From NCBI GenBank assembly GCA_902728285.1, contig CACVBU010001102.1:2188335-2252334 (forward strand): a stretch of DNA of 64,000 nucleotides. Reading direction: 5' to 3'. This stretch comes from Clytia hemisphaerica. Its lineage: Eukaryota; Cnidaria; Hydrozoa; Leptothecata; Clytiidae. Shown here one piece after another: positions 1-10,350 of this stretch. The notes under the pieces are model-generated. The model was not told the origin of the DNA, made no database searches, and worked only from the letters and a program-made list of their open reading frames with translations. How positions within the stretch are numbered: the stretch's first letter is position 1; each line of letters starts with the position of its first letter. A program made the position numbers and the translations under genes.

Positions 1-355
1 TCAAATTCTATTTTTCACCGTGCAAAATTTTTGAATTAGGTTCTCAATCAGATTTACGGAAACCAAAAGAGATCATGCCAAAAAGCATGAAATGGAAAGA
101 GTTCAACTTTAGATGCTATGAATAAGCTCTACCTAAATCTAGACGATGTTATCGTCCGTTACAGTGAAAGTAAAGGCGGAAAAAAATGGCGGTATGGTGT
201 TATGGTGGTATACAGAAAAAAATCGGCGGGAGAGTTTCGTAGAAACTCGCAAACTCTACCGACTGTAAACTCTTTTCGACAAAAAAACCCGTTTGCGAAT
301 TTTCTTCAGCTTTGGGCTTATTTCTTAGATAGTAATTTTGTCTTAGATTATAGCC
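1..355. other. no gene recognised
   Basis: AT-rich sequence with a short open frame (118-363) of low-complexity composition and no recognisable domain. A small palindrome, GAGTTTCG-TA-GAAACTC, lies near 230-250. I see nothing else to annotate before the first MITE. Confidence 0.5.
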
Positions 356-751
356 TACTTTAATGGGATAAACTTTCGCAGGGATTAAATTTCGCAGTTG
401 AGCCTATCCGCGAAATTAATCTTAACTAAAATTTAAATTTATTTTATTTCGCGGGGACTTAATTTCGCGGGTGGCACTATTGGATGGCAATATTTTCACG
501 ATGTTGTGCCTTTTACTGCCAAATCGTGCATGTTGGTTGTTGAAATACATACGTATTATTTGCACCTCTGTGATACAAGTAACCATTCAAATAGTATTTA
601 TTTGACATTTTGAGCTTTGTTTAGAAATATTTCGCGGATAGGCCCTTCCAAATTTCCATTGGGACTTAATTTCGCGGATTTTCGCGGATGACACCCAAAT
701 CCACGAAATCCGCGAAATTTAATCCCCGCGAAAGTTTATCCCATCAAAGTA
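356..751. mobile_element. MITE of the TTTCGCGG family
   Basis: The ends are inverted repeats: TACTTTAATGGGATAAAC at the left and its near-perfect reverse complement ending at 751. The terminal repeat continues into GGGATTAAATTTCGC for about 40 bp. Inside, the motif AATTTCGCGG recurs several times in both orientations near both ends, which looks like an array of subterminal transposase sites. There is no coding capacity. A related element with different terminal sequence is at 59623-60060. Confidence 0.75.
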
Positions 752-850
752 CCTAATCACGCAACATAGTATTTCTTGCTTTGCACAAGTGCGTCATAAA
801 ATTGACAACTTTATAAACTCAGACCTTTAGAGACCTTATGTTGCCAAACG

Positions 851-1049
851 AAATAGTCTGATTTAAAATGTTGGCGTCATCAAAGTGTCAACGACTTGTT
901 AAAAAGTTTATTTTTAAGGAGGAAGGGCTGGAACGGCCTTCTGTAACGTATCCGATATGAGTTGGGCGGGACGGCATTTTAAAATAATTATTAATACACA
1001 TCGGCCTCGGTGATCCGATTGAAATTCATTAGCTAGTAAGAAGGATCTA
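851..1049 (+). repeat. direct repeat copy A of a ~190-bp segment
   Basis: The segment starting AATAGTCTGATTTAAAATG recurs at 1304-1692 with about 90% identity by eye. Both copies run through GGCTGGAACGGCCTTCTGTAA and end in the ATTAATACACATC...TTAGCTAGTA portion. Copy B is interrupted by two nested MITEs, so the duplication predates them. The source element is not recognised. Confidence 0.8.
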
Positions 1050-1051
1050 AA

Positions 1052-1296
1052 GGCCGGTCTCCACTTTCGCGCGAAATGGGCGACAGTTTCTTAACCGTCC
1101 GTTTTTGTCTGAAGAAAAGATAACGTCATATAAAAGTTTCGCGCGAAAAAAAAAAGTTGAAGGGAGTTCCAATTTTTCATCCGTTACGTCAATTTCGACC
1201 AATGGAATTGATTGCTTCATTTTTCAACCGACCAATGACTTTACACTAACGTCAAAAAGCTTTCGCTCATGTCGCGCGAAAGTGGAGACCACGGCC
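1052..1296. mobile_element. MITE, GGCCGGTCTCCACTTTCGCG ends
   Basis: Left terminal repeat at 1052-1074 and right terminal repeat at 1271-1296 are reverse complements (GGTCTCCACTTTCGCGCGA). Total 245 bp with no coding capacity. The open frame at 1105-1317 lies inside it and is not a gene. It sits between the two direct-repeat copies. Confidence 0.8.
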
Positions 1297-1442
1297 AACC
1301 GCAATAGTCTGATTTAAAATGTTGGCGTCATCAAAGTGTCAATGGCTTGTTAAAAAGTTTATTTTAAAGAGGCTGGAACGGCCTTCTGTAATGTATCAGA
1401 TATTATACGAGTTGGGCGGGACGTCATTATAAACAAAAAGGA

Positions 1443-1540
1443 CCCAGCTGGCACATAACGTTGTTTCAACGTTAATCTAACGTTAAATGGACGTTGTGGA
1501 TGTTAGATAAACGTTGAAACAACGTTGTGTGCCAACTGGG
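1443..1540. mobile_element. CCCAGCTGGCAC fold-back element, 98 bp
   Basis: Starts CCCAGCTGGCACATAACG and ends with the inverse complement GTTGTGTGCCAACTGGG. The interior is nearly one long imperfect palindrome packed with AACGTT motifs. Same family as 4472-4569, 11527-11624, 24298-24378, 26157-26251 and 30014-30111. No coding capacity; superfamily not determined. Confidence 0.85.
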
Positions 1541-1544
1541 GAAC

Positions 1545-1633
1545 TACAGTTGACTTTCTGCTATTCGATACGCTCATTTTTTCGATGAGAATTCAATCCC
1601 CTTTGAAAATCGAATTAGAGAGCACCAGCTGTA
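1545..1633. mobile_element. short pogo/Tigger-like MITE
   Basis: TA-CAGTTGACTTTCTGC at the left and CGAATTAGAGAGCACCAGCTG-TA at the right, flanked by TA. An internally deleted member of the CAGTTGACGCTCTC family. The TA target and CAGTTGA end are typical of pogo/Tigger elements (Tc1/mariner superfamily); the assignment is by inference. Confidence 0.75.
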
Positions 1634-1692
1634 TTAATACACATCTTCCTCGGTGATCCGGTTAGAATTCCTTAGCTAGTAGAAGGCGATCT

Positions 1693-2424
1693 TAAGAGTT
1701 TAAGCGGTTCTTTCGAAAATTTGCGTCTAGGGAATCTATTGATGGTCATTAGATTTTACAACTATTTTCGTCAAAAACATGAAATTGTTGCTATGATATG
1801 AAAAAAACGTGTATTTCATTTTCGTCAATTTTGTACGTTCCTTGCCAAAAAAGAAAAACGTACTGGTCCCTTACAAGCGTCATAAAAGTGTCAATAAGCT
1901 GTTGTAGACTAGTGACTAGGTTATGAATATTGAATTGTTTTAATCACAAGAACAGGCTTTTGGACACTTCTTCTCGTTTAGATTTGGCCCAAAGATCCCC
2001 TAAAACAATAAATTTATGAATAATTCCAAATCATAGAAATACTGAATTTAAAAAAAATTAAAGGTAAGAACAAGATAAGATCAATTTGAGGCTCAATTCA
2101 TTCCAATATACTGGTACTGGTTGTTTTAAAAATAGAATTCAGTAAAATGTTATAAATAGATAGGTCTTCTCAAAATCAAAACAACATCTTGCACGTTTGT
2201 TTATCTGATATTCGATACTTGATGCAAAAAACACCTCATTAGTTGTGAAAGGAACTATCAGCACTTTATAAAACGTCATTGAGATTGAATGCTGGTCCAA
2301 TGTAAACAAAACACGAAACGAAGGTATTATCTCCCGTATCATTTTTCAATTAGAATATCTTCGATCCTGGCATTTAATATTGGCAAAAATCGAAAAATCG
2401 CGTTTTTCGTCTCCGGATCCCTTC
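1693..2424. other. intergenic, no gene recognised
   Basis: AT-rich sequence with two short overlapping open frames on opposite strands (2139-2342 and 2289-2489). Neither shows domain-like composition. Nothing supported. Confidence 0.5.
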
Positions 2425-3065
2425 TCCAGGGGATTAAGGCGGGTCCGTGGAGGTCAAAATTCTTGCAACGTTACAAATCATTTTCATAAACTCATTTTAG
2501 GCTCAAACGAAGCGTATAACTAAGTAGAATAAGATTCAGTCTAGGCAGATGTTTTTTTATTTTGAAATTTTGCGTAATTCGTAAAAATCTTCAATTTTGC
2601 GCTATTTTGATGACGTCACAAAAATTGAAATCCCAATAACTTTTGATAGAATCATCAAAGTAATTTCAAATTTTTACCAAAGATGCATTTCAATTTTTTA
2701 AAATCTTGATGACGTCAGCATTTTTTAAGGATTTCAGTTTTTTGGCCAAAAAGTGATGACGTCATCAAATTTCAATAAATTTTTTTTCTAATTCTGAAAA
2801 CATTAATAGTATGCATCTTTGGTCAAAATTTGAAATTATTTTGATAATTCTATCAAAAGTTATTGGGATTTCGATTTTTATGACGTCATCAAAATAGCGC
2901 AAAATTGAAGATTTTTGCGAATTACGCAAAATTTCAAAATAAAAAAACATCTGCCTGGACTGAATCTTATTCTACTTAGTTATACGCTTCGTTTGAGCCT
3001 AAAATGAGTTTATGAAAATGATTTGTAACGTTGCAAGCATTTTGACCCCGCCTTAATCCCCTGGA
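2425..3065. mobile_element. 641-bp fold-back element
   Basis: Two arms of roughly 300 bp are inverted complements. The left arm begins TCCAGGGGATTAAGGCGGG at 2425 and the right arm ends with its complement at 3065. The arms share landmarks such as TGACGTCA, AATAGCGC and the segment about ATACGCTTCG. Centre near 2740-2790. Arm identity is high but not perfect. No coding capacity; the 2765-2950 open frame is inside the right arm. Confidence 0.85.
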
Positions 3066-3193
3066 GTTTGTTCAATGTAATTTTTTTCTTGTATTTCTTT
3101 ACGCCTAACATCAGAAAGGCCCACAGTTTGGCTTTGCGTACGTGGACGAGTTTGCGAAAATTTTCAAAAAATCGAAAACTTTTTCAAAAATGT

Positions 3194-4250
3194 CCCTCTA
3201 AGGGTCACCTTTTCAGCAAATATCAGACTCTCTAAGGGTCACCTTTTCAGCAAATATCAGTCTCACTAAGGGTCACCTTTTCAGCAAATATCAGACTCTT
3301 TAAGGGTCACCTTTTCAGCTCAAAGGTCATCAGTCACCTTTTCAGCAAATATCACTCACTAAGGGTCACCTTTTCAGCAATATCGACTCACTAAGGGTCA
3401 CCTTTCAGCAAATATCAGACTCACTAAGGGTCACCTTTTCAGCAAATATCAGACTCACTAAGGGTCACCTTTTCAGCAAATATCAGACTCACTAAGGGTC
3501 ACCTTTTCAGCAAATATCAGACTCACTAAGGGTCACCTTTTCAGCAAATATCAGACTCACTAAGGGTCACCTTTTCAGCAAATATCAGACTCACTAAGGG
3601 TCACCTTTTCAGCAAATATCAGACTCTCCTAAGGGTCACCTTTTCAGCAATATCAGACTCACTAAGGGTCACCTTTTCAGCAAATATCAGACTCTCTAAG
3701 GGTCACACCTTTTCAGCAAATCAGTCCTCACTAAGGGTCACCTTTTCAGCAAATATCAGACTCACTAAGGGTCACCTTTTCAGCAAATATCAGTCACTCA
3801 CTAAGGGTCACCTTTTCAGCAAATATCAGACTCACTAAGGGTCACCTTTTCAGCAAATATCAGACTCACTAAGGGTCACCTTTTCAGCAAATATCAGACT
3901 CACTAAGGGTCACCTTTTCAGCAAATATCAGACTCACTAAGGGTCACCTTTTCAGCAAATATCAGACTCACTAAGGGTCACCTTTTCAGCAAATATCAGA
4001 CTCACTAAGGGTCACCTTTTTCAGCAAATATCAGATCACTAAGGGTCACCTTTTCAGCAAATATCAGACTCTCTAAGGGTCACCTTTTCAGCAAATATCA
4101 GACTCTCTAAGGGTCACCTTTTCAGCAAATATCAGACTCTAAGGGTCACCTTTTCAGCAAATATCAGACTCTTTAAGGGTCACCTTTTCAGCAAATATCA
4201 GACTCTCTAAGGGTCACCTTTTCAGCAAATATCAGACTCTCTAAGGGTCA
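3194..4250. repeat. minisatellite, 34-bp unit, ~31 copies
   Basis: Tandem array of a 34-bp unit with core CTAAGGGTCACCTTTTCAGC followed by AAATATCAGACT. Most units are near identical; a few carry 1-4 nt indels, and the first and last units have CTCTCTAAGG instead of CTCACTAAGG. The array runs directly into a sequence (4251-4312) resembling the right end of the CCGGGGG MITE family, so it probably grew inside such an element. Confidence 0.95.
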
Positions 4251-4312
4251 GGGTTTGGAGGTCCGGCACGCACATACCCAGTATCCCTCAACCCTACCCC
4301 CGGGGATATAAT
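4251..4312. mobile_element. right end of a CCGGGGG-type MITE
   Basis: GGTCCGGCACGCACATACCC followed by a pyrimidine-rich stretch ending CTACCCCCGGGG matches in order the right ends at 29840-29888 (GACCCGCACATACCCGTC then CCCCCCCGG) and 50205-50251. The matching left end is not visible before the minisatellite. Confidence 0.6.
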
Positions 4313-4471
4313 GGCGATTGATTTGAAATTGTAATAAATCACAAAGACCCATCAGCTCAACAGTGTTTTAAAAATCATAGGGCGGCACCAATCGAGCGTC
4401 GAGCAAACTGAAGAGATTAGTCTGAATTGTAGGCCTCTTTACATCGTCAAAACCCTGACATCGAAGCAAAA

Positions 4472-4569
4472 CCCAGCTGGCACACAACGTTGTTTCAACG
4501 TTTATCTAATGTTCATAACGTCCATATAACGTTAAATGAACGTTGAAACAACGTTGTGTGCCAGCTGGG
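4472..4569. mobile_element. CCCAGCTGGCAC fold-back element, 98 bp
   Basis: Near-consensus copy starting CCCAGCTGGCACACAACG and ending CGTTGTGTGCCAGCTGGG, with central ATAACGTCCATATAACGTT. The terminal 29 bp are near-perfect inverted repeats. Confidence 0.9.
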
Positions 4570-4763
4570 AAAGGTCCAATCTTAAAATTATTGGTTCAGA
4601 AAAATATTTCTTCTTAGCCTATAGATTTTGAGATCAGACATTTTTCCATGTAGGGAAGAGCTACATTTAAAAAGGTCCAATCTCAAAATTAGTGGTTCAG
4701 AAAAATATTTCTTCTTAGCTTATAGATTTCCATGTAGGGAAGAGGTTATAATCTACATTTAAA
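4570..4763 (+). repeat. tandem duplication of ~95 bp
   Basis: AAAGGTCCAATCTTAAAATT...GTAGGGAAGAGCTACATTT is followed immediately by a second copy beginning AAAGGTCCAATCTCAAAATT. The second copy has a deletion after TATAGATTT and a small insertion before CTACATTT. Confidence 0.85.
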
Positions 4764-5302
4764 ATGGGCCAATCTTAAAACTCTTAAGTTAGCCAAAAAT
4801 CGATCTTTTTTGAATTCTATTTTCCCTCCTTTACTGTATCTTTAAAAAGACATTTTAAAGTTTTTTCGAACTTTTATTTCCAATTGAGGGCCAAAAATTG
4901 ACCAAAAACAACTAGGAACTTCACTGAATCGGTTAATCATTGAAATTAAGATCTGACAAGGTTTTAAGAGTCGGTATTCATGAGAATTTCAAATAAGAAC
5001 TAGTGTATGAAAAAGATTCTTACAAAAATTAATTCAGAAATATATTCTTTCGCATCCAAGATCAACATTGGATTCTCTTACCTAAATGTATTTATATCAT
5101 ATCATAAAGTGGCTATACGATCTTTTTGTTTATTTGTTTTCAAGTAGAAAATGCAATGCAAAAAAATTCTCAGTTGTTTTTGGGTCCGTGTAGTAATTGC
5201 CTCACAGTTTATATTCGTGAATAATCTGTTACAAAAATCCGTTATAATCCGTTCAGAAATCCGTTAAATCCAATTTATTCGTGCAAATTAACCCATTATC
5301 TT
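4764..5302. other. intergenic, no gene recognised
   Basis: AT-rich unique-looking sequence. No open frame of note and no repeat recognised from elsewhere in the window. Confidence 0.5.
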
Positions 5303-5515
5303 TTACACGTGTTCAAAACGTGACCAACCTGGAAAATATTCCCGAAAAGCATCTTTTAGAGTGAAAAAATCGTAAAAATTTGAAGCAGCGGTTTGTGTAA
5401 ATGACACATAATACCCTCTGACAGAACCAACAGAAAATTCCTCGCTGCTAAGAAAAGCACCTTCAAACTTCAGCCTCATTGGAACACCAACCAACATTGA
5501 ACTTTCATCCTCCAT
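5303..5515 (-). CDS. possible exon of an unknown protein
   Basis: A minus-strand open frame read from ATG at 5515 gives about 70 residues with balanced, non-repetitive composition (acidic start MEDESS, then LKFEGAFLSSEEF, ending REYFPGWSRF). A pyrimidine-poor AG (TTTAG) just upstream could be an acceptor, and CCAG-GTTGGT near 5330 could be a donor, so it may be part of a longer gene rather than a complete one. I do not recognise a family. It stands out only because its codon content is less AT-biased than the surroundings. It could equally be chance or a decayed element. Confidence 0.2.
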   Translation of the reverse strand: MEDESSMLVGVPMRLKFEGAFLSSEEFSVGSVRGYYVSFTQTAASNFYDFFTLKDAFREYFPGWSRFEHV

Positions 5516-5527
5516 TAAGAAAACCAC

Positions 5528-6129
5528 TAAATTTATAAGAATTTACTTGACTTGAATATATATTCATGATGAAACTGAAGGAAAAATTAATAATATGCAA
5601 AGAATACTACCATCATGAAATTGTAAACTGAATCTAACTAATCTAAGAAATCTTTTGCTTGAGGTATGCATTGCATGCTAGATTCAGTTTGGGCCTTGAA
5701 TACCATACCGTAAGAATATTTTGGTATGATTTTGCCAAAAAAAAGTTAAGAATATCCACGATGAAATGGAAATGGAAAAACACCATCTCAACTAAATTGT
5801 AACAGTTACGGGGAAAATGGAAGGGTTAAATTTTTGAAAAAGGGGTATAAACGTAATATAAATGTCACTATAAACCAAATTTCGTGAGATATACTATGGG
5901 AAAGATTACAGAGTTCAGGCGTAATACTGCGTCAATCACACCTCTCGTATAATGTTTTCGTGTTGGAAATAAGGTATGATATCTTTCACTTCGCATTTGT
6001 TTACATAAGACATATGTCAACATAAGGCTGGTGACAAAAATAATTTACACGATAATAAAAATAGCGCAAAGTTTTTGACAACAGAAATATTCAATAGGTT
6101 CGTCACGAATAAGGAAAGACCCACGCGTC
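5528..6129. other. intergenic with a MITE fragment
   Basis: Positions about 5705-5795 (AAGAATATTTTGG...AAGTTAAGAATATCCACGATGAAATGG) resemble 13465-13555 and 48930-48975, a short subfamily of the AAGAACA palindromic MITEs. The rest is AT-rich and unrecognised. Confidence 0.4.
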
Positions 6130-6395
6130 TGTAAGATATACATTCTTTTGTTATAAGAATGTGAAAAACTTTTGAAGCCGTCGGATGTTCTGAGTTTTTT
6201 TGAGTTTTTAGCCTAAAATGTTCTTAACATGTTCTTATTTTCACCATTTTGCGAGTGTTTTGGGGGCAGTTTCTTAAGAGATTGTGAGTTTTCGAGTCCG
6301 CGAAGCCTTTTAAAATGTTCTTAACTTGTTCTTAATATTTTGGCCATCGAAGCCTTGTGTTCTTATATAGTTTGTTCCTATAAAAAACGTGTAAA
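6130..6395. mobile_element. MITE of the AAGAACA/ACGTGT family
   Basis: Runs from TTATAAGAATGTGAAAAAC through GTTCTTAACATGTTCTT, a centre with AAGAGATTGTGAG, then CTTAACTTGTTCTTAAT, CCATCGAAGCCTT and ends GTTCCTATAAAAAACGTGT. This order recurs at 6598-6766, 14213-14452 (reverse), 42987-43184, 46783-47013 and 59212-59440 (reverse). No coding capacity. Confidence 0.75.
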
Positions 6396-6597
6396 CAGTT
6401 ATATGTATCATCCTGAAAGAAACAGAGACATCTGTATGTAGGTCTAAAGGTCTAAATATGTAACACACAGGATGAAATTGACTGTACGGAAAAATCTGCC
6501 CACAAATTTGATAGATTGGACCAGTTCACGTTCACCAAACCCACACTGTCTGGTCCTTCTTTACTTTGTCTACCAAACTCACTTCCTGCAATGATAC

Positions 6598-6766
6598 AGT
6601 TTTTTATAAGAACATTCAAAAGTTTTGAAGCCTATTTCTGTTCATTTTCCTAAGAAACTGGGAGTTTTAGAGTCTACAAAGCCTTAAAATGTTCTTAACT
6701 TGTTCTTAATCCTTTGACTATCGAAGCCTTATGTTCTTACATAGTTTGTTCTTATAAAATACGTGA
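6598..6766. mobile_element. MITE of the AAGAACA/ACGTGT family
   Basis: Shorter copy with the same order of blocks as 6130-6395: TTTTATAAGAACATTC, CCTAAGAAACTGGGAG, CTTAACTTGTTCTTAATC, ATCGAAGCCTTATG, ending GTTCTTATAAAATACGTG. Confidence 0.75.
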
Positions 6767-7050
6767 ATATACTCCAAATTGAAAGATGCTGCATCACTAC
6801 AAGGACTTATAAAATCTAACATTTTTGGATTCCAATAGAAATTAGCAAAAGCACAAATATCATATTATTTTAGGCACTTTTCAACTCAAAGTTATCATAC
6901 GATGATGATAATGATACAAGCAAGCACTTAAGCTTGGTGTGCGAGATAATCCTCTGAAATACGGCCAAGCGTTTTCCAAGATCTTAGTATCCCAATCATG
7001 TGATCTCAAGTCATTGTTTTTTCTCGAAAATAACGTTAAACTTAAGGGTG

Positions 7051-8358
7051 TCAGACCCGTTGCGGTGTAAACTTAAGATCGCTTGTAAACAAATAAATAA
7101 TATTCAAGAAAAGAATGCCTGAGAAAATGTTAAACTGTTCTACTAGATATTCATTTAATAAGGGCGTTACAATTCCGCCCATGATGTACGCCAACGAACT
7201 AAGAGATCGTCTGATTCCTTCAACATAACTTTGATGTCTCGAGGGAATCATTTTTGCGACAATAACGCCTAGTAGCACTTGTTCTACAGACCAACTCATT
7301 CCATTGGTGATCGTGTAGAAACCAAGAAAAGAAATTCCAACGTACCCAACTTGGCTCAACAAGGCCGACAACGCCAACGATTGGATTGCCATAACAAATA
7401 CGGCAAGTCCTCCAATAATGACGTACATCTCATTATTCTGTAAGTTGATTTTACTTAAAACGAAAATTAACATTAACAAAAACACGATCCCATTTGCTGA
7501 ATAAAGTATAGCAACGATTTGAACTTTCATTTTGAAGTAGTTTGCACAAATAAACGCTAACGCGACGTCATAGTATGCAACACCGGCATACGCACACAAA
7601 AAGCTTACGGAAAGGATAATTCGAAATTCGTTTGAAGACAACAATCGTTTGATAGTCATTTGTCCCTTATTCGTCTCCTCGCATTTCTCTTCAGGAAGAT
7701 CGTTTTCTTTTTGAGTTTCAGCTTTCAAATCATACTCTTTAGATAAATTTCGGACGAAAAGCCAATTCATGAAAATACAAATCCACCATAAAAATCCAAT
7801 ACAAAGAGTTGGTAAATTTGTAATCGTGAGATGAATGCCCATCAAATGAATATCCACGTTACTGAATATTAAACTAAAGACAGGTCCAATTAGAAAAGTT
7901 ATATAATAACTTGATACAAGAATTGACACTTTCTCAACAGCTTCATGTTCTGGGTACACTCTTAATACTTCTCCAAAGCTGACAGTAAACAAAGCATTGG
8001 CAAATCCTTGTAAAGACCGTCCCACAAATGGAAAGACCACGGAGAAAGGTATAGTATACAAAAAATTTCCAAGTGAAACCACAAAAAACCCAAAGTAAAA
8101 ACACCTCTTGATATCTCGAGTTCGATCTGCATATTTAGTGATGGTCAGATTGCCAATCACTGAGGAAATCCAATAAACTGTCGTTATCAATGCAAACCAT
8201 GTTTTTTCATTTTCCACCTTGATGACGTCACGTAAATAAGTCAACAAAGATGGCACCACGATTGAGTATTCCGTACCAGTTAAGCCAAGAAAGAAACAAA
8301 ATACAATGAAAGTTCTTTTTCTTGAAGCTTCCCATTTCTTAATATCTACATTCTTCAT
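7051..8358 (-). CDS. MFSD8/CLN7-like major facilitator transporter
   Basis: Intact single-exon frame of 435 residues. It is a polytopic membrane protein of the major facilitator superfamily, expected to act as a solute carrier; the substrate cannot be read from the sequence. I place the start at the ATG at 8358; a GTG three codons upstream is open but unlikely to be used in an animal. About twelve hydrophobic segments are visible, split by a charged central loop (about residues 212-245, rich in K, E and D) that separates two halves, the usual MFS layout. Between TM2 and TM3 the segment GNLTITKYADRTRDIKR fits the MFS motif A position. The stretch VGRSLQGFANA with a following GPVF resembles the TM4-TM5 region of MFSD8-type proteins, lysosomal in vertebrates. 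Family is confident at superfamily level, moderate for MFSD8-like. The lack of introns contrasts with the ShKT genes and may reflect a retrocopy or a lineage-specific expansion. The stop is TGA at 7051-7053. Confidence 0.9.
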   Translation of the reverse strand: MKNVDIKKWEASRKRTFIVFCFFLGLTGTEYSIVVPSLLTYLRDVIKVENEKTWFALITTVYWISSVIGNLTITKYADRTRDIKRCFYFGFFVVSLGNFLYTIPFSVVFPFVGRSLQGFANALFTVSFGEVLRVYPEHEAVEKVSILVSSYYITFLIGPVFSLIFSNVDIHLMGIHLTITNLPTLCIGFLWWICIFMNWLFVRNLSKEYDLKAETQKENDLPEEKCEETNKGQMTIKRLLSSNEFRIILSVSFLCAYAGVAYYDVALAFICANYFKMKVQIVAILYSANGIVFLLMLIFVLSKINLQNNEMYVIIGGLAVFVMAIQSLALSALLSQVGYVGISFLGFYTITNGMSWSVEQVLLGVIVAKMIPSRHQSYVEGIRRSLSSLAYIMGGIVTPLLNEYLVEQFNIFSGILFLNIIYLFTSDLKFTPQRV

Positions 8359-8550
8359 TGCAGTCACTCCTTTTTATTTGACTGCTGCTTCCCTCACACA
8401 CTACATATGCCCTTTTAGTTCTATAAGAAATGATCTATAGAAAATTTGATCTCAGTAAGTCTTATCAATCAACCTCAATTATGGTTATTATATGACGATA
8501 AGTTGTTACTATGTGATAGATTGTTACTATGAGTTACTATTTCTTATGAA

Positions 8551-9988
8551 ATGTTTGCAAAACATTTTTCTAGATCCATCAAAATGGTCAATAACGATGA
8601 AGTTATGAGAGGCGAGATTAATGGTGGAGGCGCACCAGTTTTAGAATCCTCAAGTTGCAGTACCTCAAAGGAAATGGACAAGGTTTCAAGCATCAATAAT
8701 AAAAAGGACATACCACAAGAGTTGGCTGAGTATGTGAGAGAAGCCCTTACAGAATACATTCCGGAGAAAACTTTGAAAGATAAAGTGGTTGAGGACAATC
8801 CAGCCCCTAAAGTCTATTCACGATAAGTGTGCACTCTTTTTTCATTTACCTATAACTTTTGAAGGAATTCTTCAATCTTTATAAATTTGGTATCATTGGA
8901 AAGATATTAGTGAGTGGAACAATTTGAAATAAAAAAATCTTTAAAAAGATTCTAAAAATGAAGATGAAAATGAAGAAGAAAAAAATGAAGATCTTGTAGA
9001 AAAGTGCTATAACTATCATTTTCACTGAAGTAAATCCTTAATCATCGAACGTCATCACTGCGAAAAAAATTCTCAAAAATAATCATTCAGTCAAAAGATA
9101 TCAAACAAAGTTATAAGCTGATTGACGTCTAAAAACGCTGTTTTCTGCAGTTTTTTGCTGTTTTTTGGGGTCAATCACTTATTAACTTTGTATCATAACT
9201 TTATATTGAATAAATATTTTAATGAAATTTCTTCACAGTGATGATCTCCTAAGATCAAAGAATCTCTCCAGTGAAAATGAAAGTTATAGCACTTTTCTAC
9301 AAGATCTTCATTTTTTTCTTCTTCATTTTCATCTTCATTTTTAGAATCTTTTTAAAGATTTTTTTATTTCAAATTGTTCCACTCACTAATATCTTTCCAA
9401 TGATACCAAATTTATAAAGATTGAAGAATCCCTTCAAAAGTTATAGGTAAAAGAAAAAAGAGTGCACACTTATCGTGAATAGACTTTAATAATGTTATAA
9501 AAGCCAAGAAGTTAAACTCTTTTTTGAAAGAACTCTTAGAAGAAGGCAAGAAGAGCTATTCTGTCAAAAACGATGAAAGTTTAAAAGGTTAAAAACATTG
9601 TGGGTCCATTATGAAAAGAGTCTCCTTAGAGGAGGAGAAAGAAGCTGCTTTTAACGCTGCTGCCAACAACCATGAAGAGGACGAAGCCCTTAACAACGCT
9701 GCTGCCAACAACCATGAAGAAGACGAAGCCCTTAACAATATAACTTGGCACTGCACCCTTTTTGAGCAGGCGATAACTCTAGTTGGTCAAGCCCTGAACA
9801 CCTTATCATTCACACGAAGACACCAAGTATTATCAGCCTTGGTACAAGAGACTATTGATAATGATCCGGAGTACCTGTCTAGAGAAACGTTTAAAGACAA
9901 CCTCAAAAAACACGTAAAAGTCAAAACAAAAGCTCGTGAAATGCTCAGAGCACTCCAGCCAAAACGTTTTCACAATCCATCCAAGTGA
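8551..9988 (+). pseudogene. DIRS gag-like ORF, interrupted
   Basis: The frame from 8551 is hydrophilic and acidic, and runs to the edge of the palindromic element at 8808. Coding sequence resumes at 9489 in a frame beginning NVIKAKKLNSFLKELLEEGKK. It meets a stop after NDESLKG, then continues from 9611 with an in-frame duplicated segment (AAANNHEEDEALNN twice) and a helical region ending about 9985. The layout fits the first ORF of DIRS-like elements, in which a short conserved block precedes a variable region. No zinc knuckle is seen. The join across the insertion is inferred from the homologous context. Confidence 0.6.
8808..9488. mobile_element. 681-bp palindromic element nested in the DIRS gag
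   Basis: Left end TAAAGTCTATTCACGATAAG at 8808, right end its inverse complement ending AGACTTTA at 9488. The arms, about 210 bp each, are closely matched inverted repeats (both carry GATTCTAAAAATGAAGATG or its complement and GTATCATTGG). The centre contains a poly-purine/pyrimidine symmetry and TTTTGGGGTCAATCACTTA. A truncated relative is at 13035-13446. No coding capacity. Confidence 0.85.
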
Positions 9989-10350
9989 CCCGAATCACAA
10001 TCAGCCCTTTCGAAGGGGCCCCTTGCCCAGCACGTTTACATTCATTCAGAGTAAGCCGAGGTAGGGGCGTGGAGTTTGGTCGTCACGTGGAGGACCCAGC
10101 AATGCTAATGCCAGAGGAGGAGGCTTTAGAGGAGGAAGAGGTAAGAATACATTCAATCTTTTTTCCAAAAGGGCAAGGAACCTTCTCCAACAAATCCTTG
10201 CCAGAAATTCTATCAGGGATTTTCCTCAGATTCATACAGTAGTAAAATCCTTGTTCGAGAATCAGATCCTAGAATCCTTATGCCTAGCAGGAACACAAAA
10301 AAGTTTTTCCTAAGGAACTGGAAGAAATTAAGGCAAACGACAAAATAATA

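Larger units (their letters stand above)
1304..1692 (+). repeat. direct repeat copy B, split by two nested MITEs
   Basis: Positions 1304-1435 and 1634-1692 match copy A (851-1049) in order. The intervening 1436-1633 holds a CCCAGCTGG fold-back (1443-1540) and a short pogo-like MITE (1545-1633). Comparison with copy A gives the pre-insertion sequence. Confidence 0.75.

Noticed and set aside
3194-4250. Possible CRISPR array
   Set aside because: The 34-bp units are continuous with no unique spacers, and the genome is eukaryotic.
8359-8367. Upstream GTG start for the MFS transporter
   Set aside because: Animal genes start at ATG in nearly all cases; the first ATG is at 8358 and keeps the whole transmembrane region.
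9985-10242. Separate 85-codon gene after the gag-like frame
   Set aside because: It lies within the DIRS remnant between gag and RT and has no independent support.
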